In this document: piece by piece, positions 53,701-64,000 of the stretch
How positions within the stretch are numbered: the stretch's first letter is position 1
Layout of the letters: each line of letters begins with the position of its first letter
Origin: Cloeon dipterum
Lineage: Eukaryota; Arthropoda; Insecta; Ephemeroptera; Baetidae
Direction: 5' to 3'
Length of the DNA stretch: 64,000 nt
Assembly (NCBI RefSeq): GCF_949628265.1
Contig: NC_088786.1
Coordinates: 34,307,681 to 34,371,680, forward strand
Program-made: the position numbers and the translations under genes
The notes under the pieces: generated by a model
Told to the model about the DNA's origin: nothing
The model's database searches: none
Seen by the model: only the letters and a program-made list of their open reading frames with translations

Positions 53701-53856
53701 TTGGAATTCCGGCTGCTGCTACGGCCCGCGGGCGATATTTTGCATTTTTATTCTCAACCGCAACAACTGACGCAGCCCGCGTGCCAAATTTACACTCTGC
53801 CAATTCCGCACAATAGCACGGAAATTAGCCTGCTCGTCGTGTATGAATTTTCGTGG

Positions 53857-53878
53857 ACACACACACACACACACACAC
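53857..53878. repeat. (AC)11 microsatellite
   Basis: Eleven AC units read directly. Confidence 0.95.
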
Positions 53879-54493
53879 CAATTTTGCATCTCGTTTTTCT
53901 CTTCCCCCAATGCTCTGCTGCTTTGTAATTTACCCTTCCTCGTTCTGCCTGCTGGCAATTTGGCTCGCGCTCCCTTTTTCTATTAGCGAGCGGAAATTTA
54001 AATCTTGCAAAAATATTTCAGCAAACATTCTGTTATTAAAACTTTGCCTTTATTTGCCCCGGACTCAATTCACCCTTTTGCACAGGTTTCCATGTCAATC
54101 TAATATTCAAGCACGAATTGATATTCGAGCTTAATAGAATGAAAACTAGAAACTAATTGCCTGAAATAGACTCGAAAGAGGCGATGAGCAGATTAAATGT
54201 CTGCAACCAAGGCAACAAGCATCATTAAATTGCTGTCTTTTGTTTAATGTTATGTAGTTCTGATACGTCGGTGTGTAGAGTTTGCTATATAACTACTAAA
54301 CTAACATCCAATCGATGAATTTATTTCCAAAACACGCGAATGCAAATGATGGCTTGCTCATTTCGCAAGTTTATACAAAATTCAGCAGCTTGAATTGTGC
54401 TCCCTGTGGTTCATTGCTCGTTTTATACAAAATATTTAGAGGAAAGAAGTCAGCCTGACAATGAGTGACTCCCTGCATCAATTTTTTTTAGTA

Positions 54494-54904
54494 CACCAGT
54501 TGCGAATCCACAAACAGATGGCGCCACTGTATACTTTGGTAATAAATTTAATTTTAAGGCATTTCCACTGCGATTTCTGACTCATCTTGCCACTGTGCGG
54601 CATTCTTCACTTAATATATTCTCTTTTGACGTGCTGAAAACCCAAATCAGTCCAGCCATTTACCGTAGAAACGTTGGAAAAGATTTAATTTTATAAAAAA
54701 AATATTTTTCGATTCTACGGCGATTGGCTTAACCAATTTTGGTTTTTAGAACGTCAAAAGAAAGTATATTAAGTAAAGAATGCATCGCAGTAGGATTGAG
54801 TCTGAAATCGAAGCGGAAGTTCCTTAAAATTAAATATATTACGAAAGTATACAGTGGCGCCATCTGTTGGAGGCTTCGAACACTAAGAGCTTATACAACT
54901 GGTG
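54494..54904. mobile_element. Fold-back (long inverted repeat) element
   Basis: A 411-bp segment that begins CACCAGTTG and ends CAACTGGTG. Its left half matches the reverse complement of its right half over most of its length. Shared arm strings include ACAGATGGCGCCACTG, TGTATACTTT, ATTTAATTTTAAGG, CGATTTC, GACTCA, GCATTCTT, ACTTAATATA, CTTTTGACGT and CCGTAGAA. The right arm has about 20 extra bases near its end. Only a short AT-rich stretch near 54685-54710 remains as a loop. It is probably a fold-back or MITE-type transposon. No clear target duplication or coding capacity is seen. Confidence 0.8.
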
Positions 54905-57900
54905 CATGTAATTAATCTAAAAATTAAGAAAATTTCGCAAATGATATATCTTTCATTCAAATTATGTCTAATTTAATTATACCAACCGTCATATATCTAA
55001 ATTTCAACGTGATGTATATAAAAACCTCGGTTCATTATTTTTATTTTTTATTTTCGGCCTCTAACGTATCACCAAGCTCATCCCGAATCATGTCACGCAA
55101 AGCTGGGGGCGATTTTTTTAATGAAGGGACAAAAAATCCTCGACGCATGAAATTCAAAGTTCATCACGCGCATCAACCCCTGGCCATCAAAACTGGAGCA
55201 CACACCGCCGATGAAACAGGAGGGGTGGATTCCACTCGAATTAATCAGTGCGTCAAATTAAAATAATAAACCTACGTTAATTGCACGTCAAAAGCAGCGT
55301 TGGCTGAAACAACATACACATAGGCGCGCGCCCTTTTGCGGCCAGCGCTGTGTACGCGCGCGTCTGCACATTATGTGCGAAATTTATTTGTCGAATACCG
55401 CCGCGGCAGCCTGTGGGTGGAACGCGAGAATGCAGGTGGGCGAAATGGCTGAGTCGACGAGACACAAATGGATTTGCACCGCAACACACGCTATATGTTG
55501 GCTGTTGATGACGCGTGTTTTGGACGTGAATTCGCCAGGCTGCATATAGCGAAAGGTGGAGCTGCAAATGGTCACAAAGTGGCGGACGACCATATTTTAT
55601 GCATGTACTAGCTTTTACGCGTCATGCTAATGCTCGCACGCACCATTGAGCCTATATTTTGTCGAGCTACGTGAAGAGGCAAAAAGGTTAAATATGCATT
55701 GCAATGTTTTGAATGTTGCAAATTTAATAAATAAGGGGCTATGTTGGTCTATCGAGAAGGTTCATTGGATAAATTTGTTTCATTTCAAGAGTCAGATATT
55801 TTTTCTGAGCTCCCTATCATCAACCGGACCCAAATAATGCAGTTTTCAGCTATTTGGACCTTTTAAATTCGTGGGAAACCACATTTTCGCCTTTTTTGTG
55901 GTGTCTATCCCAAAAATATACTGTCTGGCAGACCGTACAATTTGTTAGAACTACTTTTCATGTCCTTTTTTTTCTTTTCATTGCAATTTGTGGAACTGTG
56001 TGGCCTCTTTTATTTCCCAGGGTGTAAAAACTGTCCTGTTTTTTGTCATAAAACTCTCTGAAATAGAAAAAAAACCTTTAGTGAAAAAACCTCTGGCCTC
56101 TTTGAACGACAGGTTTGCAAATTTATTTCATATTATCGGTCGGGATTTTAATTAAGATTTGTTTTGGTTGAAATTATTATATTCAAAACCAAATACCTTA
56201 GTAGAAAGAAAAATTACTTAACGTTTTCAATTTCGCAATCAAGGAGAATTTGTAGTAAAAAATCGAAAAAATCTAACGACGAGTCATTTTAAATATGAAT
56301 AGGTATTGTCTTTAGTTAGGTAGTAATCGATTAATTTTCTCTCAGTTTCTCTAGCAAAAATGAAGTAATTTATTATAATATTGTGAATTGCGTAAACTAT
56401 ATATTTACCACATGTATGAGAATAAACAACGATATTATATTATTCATATTATTATCCTTAGCCTCTTTGTATAGCCATTGAAAGAGGTTCGGTGTTTTCA
56501 ATCATGCCTTACTTTGTAAAAAAAAATAATTTTTTCATGAATAGCATCTTATTTCTTCAAAGGAACGTAATAAAACCCGATAGAACCGGATTTAATCTAG
56601 AAATCATTTCTCGGAAAAGCAGATTTGTGAAATTCACGTGAAGCCAGGCGGAAAAGTTTCGCAAAAAGCGCAAAATACTGGGGCGAGGCTGGTGGCGAAT
56701 CCGCCCAACTGCAGCACAATAAGAACCAACTGAGGATGGGTCTGTCGCCTTCTTCACAGAGGCAATTTTACTGTACGCCGCACAAGCGAGACGTGTTTTT
56801 TGCCGCACCGGTCGTGATTTATGGCTTTTCAGGTCTGCAAACTAGATCAATCTGCCGCTCATTTTGCCGATCCACTTGGGCATTTATTGCATGAGGCAAT
56901 CTGTCACCGCAGGAGGCCGGCTCCACGCTGCACAGCGATCCAATTAGCATGCTGATGAGAATCGGCACGCAAATCAATTAAACTTTCTTGCTGACCGAGA
57001 GAGGCTTGCTTGTGTAATTGGAATGATGATTCAATCTCCGGCTGCCGTCTCGCTCGCTTTCTCCGCGCGATTAATTGTTGTTCCGCGCTTTCTGCAGAGT
57101 AATTAAACTTGTTGTTGTACATAAGCCGACTTTAATTAAGCTCACCATAGGAATTAATTCAGGCGTTAAATGGAAAAGTCGCGGTGCCGCTGCTATCCGG
57201 ATCAAGTTGCACTTCTGGCTCAGCGTTTTTCATTCCGGCGCGGTCTCGATCTGAACGCGACTCATGTCAGAGGAAGTGGAGACGCCGCTTTGTCGCTGTT
57301 GATTGCGATTTTCGGTCCATTGTGAAAATAATTGCAGTTCGAAGATCGGAAGATTAGACGTAGATCGATTTTGGGTCTGATTGTGACGTAATAACTCTTT
57401 GGAAGCTTGCTTACTGATTTTAACTAAGGGTTTTGACCAGCACAATTTATATAATAAAGTGAATATTTAACTCATTCGCTTGATTTAGTTTAAAGCTTAT
57501 TGTGCAATTGGAAAAAAATTAATTCTTCAGCACTTTGCTTTTAAACCCTCTTGATTCGGCCTTCATATTTCTATCTTTTCTAGTATTTTTCGTGACACAA
57601 AGTTCATTTCATTCCATAAGAAAGGATTTTAGCAGCCTGGTTGAATTGTTGTAAAAGAGAAATTTTGTCTCTTTTCGTTTTTACTCGGAGATTATTGCAG
57701 TCGGACGTTTTCAACGACCATGATTTAGAACTCTCTGCATCTTAAACTGTTGCATGAATTTTGTTTTGAAGGGAAAGGAACTGTTGATGAGGCATGTGGG
57801 GCCGAAATTGGGTGCTGTGTAAGACGGAAACGTGTGATGATATTTTCTCAACACTGTTGGTCAACTGTTTATTTTAGTTATTTTTCGCCATGTGGGAGAA

Positions 57901-59532
57901 GCCGATAAAAAGTCATTTTTATTTTTACTTAAGCAATTTCTCCTTTTCTCCGCTTGGAAATTGAAAAAATAAACAGTTTATGCGTTGGTGGTGAAGAAAC
58001 TACCAATATTTGCTTCTTCCTTTTCGTCTCACGGCTTACTCAACCCCGTTTTGGTGCGGATTTGCATTGATTGGAGCGGAAAGACTCGGTCTTTCAACGT
58101 TGTTCACGGGTTCAAAGACCTCATTGTCAGCTAAACTAGCGCTTCTGCCTTCTTGCAGAAGGTTCTCACGGCTTTTTGCTGCTTGGAAAAGCATTCTCGT
58201 GACAGGTCATTGTCGGAGGAATGGCTTACAAACACCCTGCTCTCGTGTTTACGCTGGCAGGCGAGCAGTATCGCCGGCGAGTCTTGGCACCATTTACTCC
58301 CTGTTCGAGTTAGTGCATATATAAATAAACAACGGCCGCCGATATTGTGCGAAGTATTCGACGACGACGGCCGGCACACTCGTAAATAAATTACCATTTT
58401 ATCACCATCCGAATTCTCCGGTCTGTTCGTTTCACGACATAAATCATTTAGCGGTCGACGCAAAGCACAACAAAAGCGCTAGCATTAATCACGAAAAATA
58501 GACTGTCAATTGGCGGCAGAAATTTCGGCGCTGGAGAGAAAGCTGACTCGTTTATTTCCTAATTAAAGCGCCTGCAGTTTTCGCAGTTAGGCAACGTGCA
58601 CGGCATATAAGGCACGCAGGTCGTATATTAGCGAATCGACGGCATGTTGGCTGGAGAACGAGACTGAGTGAGATAGAAAGCGTTTTCATTAAGGGTACTC
58701 ACCGGGGTGACTGGTCAAGAGGTGCGTGGCGCGACAGACAGCAGCAGCGGCAGCAGAACGCTCGGTTGCCTCCTCCTGCGAGCGCACTCGGCAAGGACTG
58801 AAGCCTGAGTGTGTGCTTTTATTGCCGCATGGTGCCTGCTAGCCCGAAGGTGGCGCCGCAGGCCGCTAGGCGCCGCCCCTGCGAACTTCGCGAATATGTA
58901 GGGTTGAATTATTTGTTCAGCACAGAGCACGGAGCACACCGATGCATTTCTCGCCACTGGAAAAAATTTGTAAAGTTCCTTCACAATTAAAGACATTGAA
59001 TAATTATCACTTACTTTTCATATAATATGACAAATTGTTTTTTTGATTACATTGCCACGCATTTAGAACATTGTCCGACAATTTGAGGTCATTCATTTAG
59101 AATAAATTAATAATTTCTCATTGTTTATGAGCACGAGTGATTGAAATTAATCTTTTAAATTATTAAAGATCAATTTAAAAGTATTTAGTTTATTGTTTAA
59201 ATTGTGTGGTGAGAGCATTTCGACTGAAAATGAACTAATGGCAAAAGCAAAATCACTTTGATTATTTCGTTCGAAATTGATAGAATAGATAAATGATGGC
59301 TAAAATGACATGACGCTAGCTTATGCTATTGACGATTTAAATCAGAAAAATTTACAGATCTCCTAAATCTCACTACCTTATTAATCCAGTTTAAAGTAAC
59401 TGAAATGGAAAGGTTTGTAGTTGTTTTGTTGTTTAGTAATAATAGAAAAAACGTCAACACTGTGTTTGCAAACAATTTTCTCACTCGCACTAGAATGGGA
59501 CATAAAAATATATTTTGTTATTTAGTTTCTCT
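54905..59532. other. Non-coding stretch with one candidate minus-strand 5' exon
   Basis: No coding exon is supported. A candidate untranslated first exon on the minus strand (58703-58799) is annotated separately. The rest is AT-rich, with mixed segments at about 55290-55620, 56640-57080 and 58010-58400. Confidence 0.5.
58703..58824 (-). promoter_or_regulatory. Candidate minus-strand promoter and 5'-UTR exon
   Basis: Read on the minus strand, a TATA-like CAATAAAAG (58824-58816) precedes a TTCAGTCC string that contains the arthropod initiator TCAGTC, with its A at 58799. After 97 GC-rich bases without an ATG there is a splice-donor match, CCCCG|GTGAGTAC, at 58703/58702. This fits a non-coding first exon of a gene running toward lower coordinates. 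The TATA-to-initiator distance (22 bp) is shorter than usual, and the next exon was not identified. Confidence 0.35.
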
Positions 59533-59536
59533 TTAA

Positions 59537-59972
59537 AAAGAGGAATGATACTGGAAAAGCCTGGAAAATGCTTGTTGCCAATGCATAAACTCGTCCCTTA
59601 GGATTCAGTTAAAGCCTTAATTGACCTTAGAAGCGCTGTAATTTTTTGAGAAAATTGGCTGGAAAGTTACCGTGCTTTTCAAATAGTAATGGCTGTCTCA
59701 TTACTTAAAATCCGATTTAATTTCAAAATCAAGAGTTTCCCCAATAAGTGGCATACACCGTTGAACAGATCTCGACGAGAGGAATCGGAATATGTCAAGA
59801 AAATATGTCCAAGCACTGTAAATTTTGGAGAAAATTGTCAAAATTTGAATTTTTATTGTAGGAAGGTCCTTTTTTATTATTGCAAATTGTTGAACAAATT
59901 GTTGATCGGTCAATTGTTTAAGGCATCCAACAATTTAAATAATTTTCAATTGTTGCCCAGTATCATTCCACT
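59537..59972 (+). mobile_element. TTAA-flanked MITE, copy 3
   Basis: A 436-bp copy in the same orientation as that at 25977, flanked by TTAA at 59533-59536 and 59973-59976. It has two extra A bases at the left terminus. The internal sense frame is open for 95 codons (59689-59976) and reads almost the same as copy 2. Confidence 0.8.
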
Positions 59973-59976
59973 TTAA

Positions 59977-62827
59977 TTGACAAAACAAAGATTTGGACAA
60001 TGTTTGCTTCTTGGCAATTATGCCTGGATTAACATATTTTTTAAGTTTTGTTCTGAATTTTTAAATTTTATTGTCTAATTTTGGTACATTAAAATTGACA
60101 AATTGATCTGAAAACTGCAAAATTTACCTTTCCCATGCTACAAAATTTCAATAATAACCCCCAGTGAACGTGATGATGTTAGTAATCATTCGAGGGCAGC
60201 CAAGGTGAAATTTTATTGCTCACACACTGTAATAATTTACTCGAAAAACCACCACCGCACTAGAGATAAAAATGCCGAGGTTGAAGTAGGCAGATGAGGC
60301 AATCTCGCATAATACTTAATGTTGCACCTGGGGTTGTTAAACAGCGCGAAAATCGTCGGAGGGAACAAGGTGCCGGCAGCAAGGTGCGGAGAGAGCGTCA
60401 GTTTTGCCTGGCAATTAGATCGAGCTCGCCCTTCCTTGCGTCTCATGAATAAATAAAATTTCATTTGTACTCGATTCCGCAGTTGCCTGCTAATTTCCTC
60501 TCGGCTCCCCTAGCTCGTGCCAACTAAATATTTACAAACAACATTTTGCCTGCGATAATCGTTGATGGGCCTCTCTCTGCCTGGAAACGCTGTGTAAACG
60601 GGCCGCACGAAGTGCGTCGCAGAGACTAATGAATTCCGTTATTGGCGCGTAAAGTTGCCGCTGGGATTGTTAATACCGCGCTGCCGAGTCATCTTGGACG
60701 ATGCAAAAGCTGCTGCAAACGGCCTTGAATGAATGTGCTCGCGAACAAAATGACCCTTTGGAAGCGCTGTAATGCATGTTTGCATTTGCATGCGCTGTTG
60801 AAAAGCTTGCATCAAAGGCTTTCCGTCGTAATTCTGTAAGTTAATGTTGTCAGTAGTTGCAACTTGCAGGACGTGAAGTGTAATACAGCAGAGGAAAATA
60901 TTATATATGTTGTCTTTTACACTAGATATTGCTTAATCTCATCGCCTATAAAAACAAAAAACTCCATCATATCTTCCATATCTAATCGTTATTTCTTGCC
61001 TTTTATTTTAATAAATAAATATAATGCTGCACCGCCACATCCCACCGCCGGACAAGCAAAAACTCCTCTCATGCGACCTATATTGTCCGTACCATTCATT
61101 AAAAAACTGGCCAACTACGACGCGATGGCACGAATCACCTGCCTGAGGCGCGACAATCCACGGCTGCAGCAACCGCCTCGGTAAAAATGTCACAGCCGCA
61201 CTGAAAAACTGTTTGGCGGCACAGTTTCCCTCCCTATGCAAGGCGTATGGGACCGCAAGATTTTAAGAAATGTATTTTGCGTGTCTCTGCTTTTGGAATT
61301 TTATCAGTCTATGGGCTCACATCGGCTCTGTCCTCCTGGAAATGGACTCTATTTACCTGAAGTTTTACCCTTTCTCGCATGCTTTGATTTTGACCTGTGA
61401 TGCATTGATGTAAATTTTGTGAGAATAAACATCAGTTATATTTAATTAAACAAGCATGCCTACGTTGTTCTAAGCAAACAAAATAAATTACAGCGTTTAA
61501 ATGTCTATTCATGTTTCCACCTTTGCGATTAAAACAGTTGAAATTATATAAATATTTTTCTCGCACATGAGATATATTCCAATCTTTCGTGATCGTATAG
61601 AAAAGAGCTCCAGATCTATTTAAGAAATTGGTTCAGTAATCCATTAAAATCTGAAAAATATATTTTGCATAAAAATCTGTATCTCTAAATTCTGTTTTCT
61701 AAGAAGTATCGATATAAACTTTTCTACGCAAGTCCCTACAGACGTACTTCTGCCTGAAGCAAAAAAAAAAATATATTCAAAAAGAGTAGTAGAGATACTT
61801 TTCCAACCAATGCTTTTGCTCTTTAATGAGCCGCCTTCCGCATTCACATTCGAGCCGGAAAAGGGCAAACTTGGCCGTCAAAGAAGTTCGCAGCAAGAGT
61901 AGAGCCAAAATTCAGTTATCAACTTTCAGCTTTTCAGCTTGGCTGGCAGAATGGTCGACCGCAAAAGAAATGTCTCGCTCAATCAAATTACGCGAGAAAC
62001 TTTCCTTCTTTTCTCCGTCGCCGTCACAGATATTCGCATGTGGCGGCGGCACAAAGACAAAGCCAAGTCTGTTACTCGTCAAATTGCGGATTGGCTGTGC
62101 GACTTCGACGAGCCCCAACTGCGCAAACTTGCCATATTTATGCACACACAAAGAGCAGTCGCTGGAGAATCAACCTCTCACTCGGCTTGCTTCATATATA
62201 TGCATACACATATTTTCCTGCCGCGCAGGCAACTTTCTCCGCCACTCCCTGGAGCAAACCTTTGTGCAATATTTATTACTCCAGTTTCGCCTGGCATACA
62301 TAACTAACACTTCATCCGACGCCCCGTTTGACTTCCTGTCAAAGGTGATTTGCCATTCGCCAGATGTTGTGAAGGGATGAAATAATTTATTGCAGACCTA
62401 GAACTAAATTTATAACTCTACCTCCTGCTCTGATTTCAGTCATCAATTCAAGAAGATGATTGTTGTTTGAAATTATTTTCATGGTTTCATTTTTCAAAGA
62501 GGAAATTGGGTCGCTGAAAATTATCTCCATAATTTTGACGTTTTTTTAGCGACTTTATGAACTTTGAAGGAAATTAGAAAGTTGAAATCAAATTAACGTC
62601 GCTTCGGAATACGTGAACAACTGCAGCTTTAAAAATTCATTATTGCCAATTTTTATTACGTTGTTAAAAATTTTTAATATGCATATGAAAATGCATATTA
62701 AAAATGCAAAATCACTTCATTCACGTATATTTATTAAAGGGGTGGTAAAAATTATTAAATTGAACTAATAATGCGAGCCAACAGGCTGGTTTCTGAAATA
62801 AATCCACAAAAATCGTGTTTACTCCCA
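59977..62827. other. Non-coding stretch, no supported gene
   Basis: No coding exon recognised. A 184-codon open frame at 61826-62380 begins at a non-ATG codon, overlaps another long frame and has no domain-like features. A perfect 14-bp-arm hairpin lies at 62671-62704. Confidence 0.55.
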
Positions 62828-62835
62828 CTGATTTC

Positions 62836-63107
62836 CAGCGGGATCCAGATGTGCGATAAAATTGGTTCCCATTGCGCAGATCCAAGATGGCGTCTGAATG
62901 TGGGAAACAAAAAGCTCTCTTTGGGTTGCCGTACGAGTGCCAAGAGTTTGTTTTTACGATCCAAAAGACACAGTTAGTGCAAGTAATGCAAATTATGTCA
63001 CAATATTGACGAAAACTCGCTTCTTTCCGCGAATTTTCACGTGACCGTTTTTTCGCGCCATACTCCACCGGACGCCATATCTCCGCGTCGCACGAATACC
63101 CCCGCTG
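62836..63107 (+). mobile_element. hAT-like MITE, copy 5
   Basis: A 272-bp copy starting CAGCGGGATCCAG and ending CCCCCGCTG, with a perfect 8-bp target duplication CTGATTTC (62828-62835 and 63108-63115). The right terminal repeat has lost a few bases relative to copy 1. Confidence 0.85.
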
Positions 63108-63115
63108 CTGATTTC

Positions 63116-64000
63116 AAATTATTGTAGACAATTAGCCACCCACCCTGGTTTCCATTTACTACATTTTTAGCTCAAAGAGCAGACCCTTTTTTGTACATTT
63201 ATCGGGCTAACAGATAAAAAACACTTATTAATTTCTCTGTGGATCAGTAATAAAAACAACTTATTTTCTATTGTGCTCCATTAAATTATTTTCACACAAA
63301 GCAATGTGAATAGAAGATCAGTTACAAGTTACAAGCTGTTCACTTCAAAACATTTCCCTGAGGAACTTGCGGAATTGGGTTAAGGTTCACCACCATGTGT
63401 TTTGGGACGTGCAGAAAGTTTCCCTTCGCCTTTGAGGGTGGGAGGAAGGGCGATTGAAAGTGCAAAACTAACCGACGACACTGTAACGACAGCCGGCGTA
63501 AAACACGGCGAGCAAATCGCAATGCGCTCATTGTGCAATCAGCGTCGCGTGGTTGAGATCGAGTTTATCGCGGCTGGATGCGGCGGGATTTGCGCCGGAT
63601 AATGCACTCAAAGCCGACATTGTTCCGCGCGCGCGCCCAAGCCCTCGAGTTGTCGGGGGTTCAAGTTGTTTGCTGCTTGATTGCAACTATCAAAACAACC
63701 GCAATCAAACACTGCTCGCTCGCTCGCTCGAGTGTGTGCGCCTGATAATTTTGCATGCTCTCTCTGCGGGGTTAATTGCAAAAGTTTGGGTCTTGGGCTC
63801 GCTACTGCCGTCAATACATCATGAGCGAGACCCACTTTCTGCTACGCTCGCCAGCCGAGAGAGTGAGCCGGATTTCGGATTTCAGCGTCGGCCTCGCGCG
63901 CTCGAAATCCTGTTTGCTCTCTGCAGCGCGGTCCGAGCAAAGCCGAATTGTGCATGCGTCTCGCGCGCCCACGCGTTTCCTCTCTCGGTATATATAAGCG
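63116..64000. other. Non-coding stretch at window edge
   Basis: No gene supported. The last 400 bases are GC-richer, with a CTCG run at about 63714-63731. They end in GTATATATAAGCG, whose TATATAAG (63991-63998) could be a TATA box for a transcript starting just outside the window on the + strand. Confidence 0.45.

Larger units (their letters stand above)
48670..54493. other. Non-coding stretch, no supported gene
   Basis: No coding exon recognised. It includes a GA run (49585-49608), a GGCT run (50726-50745), an AC run (53857-53878) and a perfect short hairpin at 51639-51671. GC-richer parts (about 49160-49340, 50450-50830, 53290-53770) alternate with very AT-rich ones (51040-51980, 52680-53110). 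Confidence 0.55.

Noticed and set aside
61826..62380. 184-codon plus-strand open frame
   Set aside because: The start is non-ATG, another long frame overlaps it, and there are no recognisable motifs or polyadenylation context.

Overview
The window is a stretch of an animal nuclear genome, most likely an arthropod and probably an insect. The coding genes are split by short introns. Core promoters carry a TATA box with an arthropod-type initiator, and polyadenylation signals are AATAAA. Short non-autonomous DNA transposons recur, and most of the sequence is non-coding and AT-rich with CpG-containing patches. I cannot name the species. Only four protein-coding genes are well supported, as two tandem pairs, all on the + strand.

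Pair 1 (10.2-13.9 kb) is two three-exon genes for six-helix cytochrome b561-type transmembrane reductases (CYB561D1/D2-like, 251 and 253 aa). They share exon phases, a non-canonical GC-AG second intron, a TATA/initiator layout and a 3'-UTR block. Pair 2 (37.5-39.8 and 45.3-47.4 kb) is two five-exon genes for secreted cathepsin L-like cysteine proteases (337 and 335 aa). Both keep the catalytic residues, but they differ at positions equivalent to the S2 substrate pocket. Their proximal promoters differ at 1 of 109 positions.

Between the cathepsin genes lies the oddest object: a block of about 2.5 kb, very GC- and CpG-rich (42469-45001). It contains three tandem-repeat families in series: about 278/264 bp x3, 102 bp x3.5 and 53 bp x20. 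It sits inside the upstream region shared by the two cathepsin genes, because sequence left of the block (42416-42468) and right of it (from 45002) matches adjacent sequence upstream of the first gene (37077-37130 and from 37129). It therefore looks like an insertion or expansion about 0.4 kb upstream of the second gene's TATA box.

Mobile DNA includes five copies of a hAT-like MITE (262-274 bp, four with 8-bp target duplications) and three copies of a TTAA-flanked, piggyBac-like MITE of about 435 bp. There is also a 411-bp fold-back element at 54.5-54.9 kb, a tRNA-derived SINE-like insertion in intron 1 of the first cathepsin gene and an unclassified insertion in intron 3 of the second. The remaining stretches (0-10 kb, 14-37 kb, 48-64 kb) hold no coding gene I can support. 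They may be intergenic or lie in introns of a large gene. A candidate minus-strand 5' exon with initiator and splice donor at about 58.7 kb fits the second possibility. No tRNA, rRNA or CRISPR features were found.
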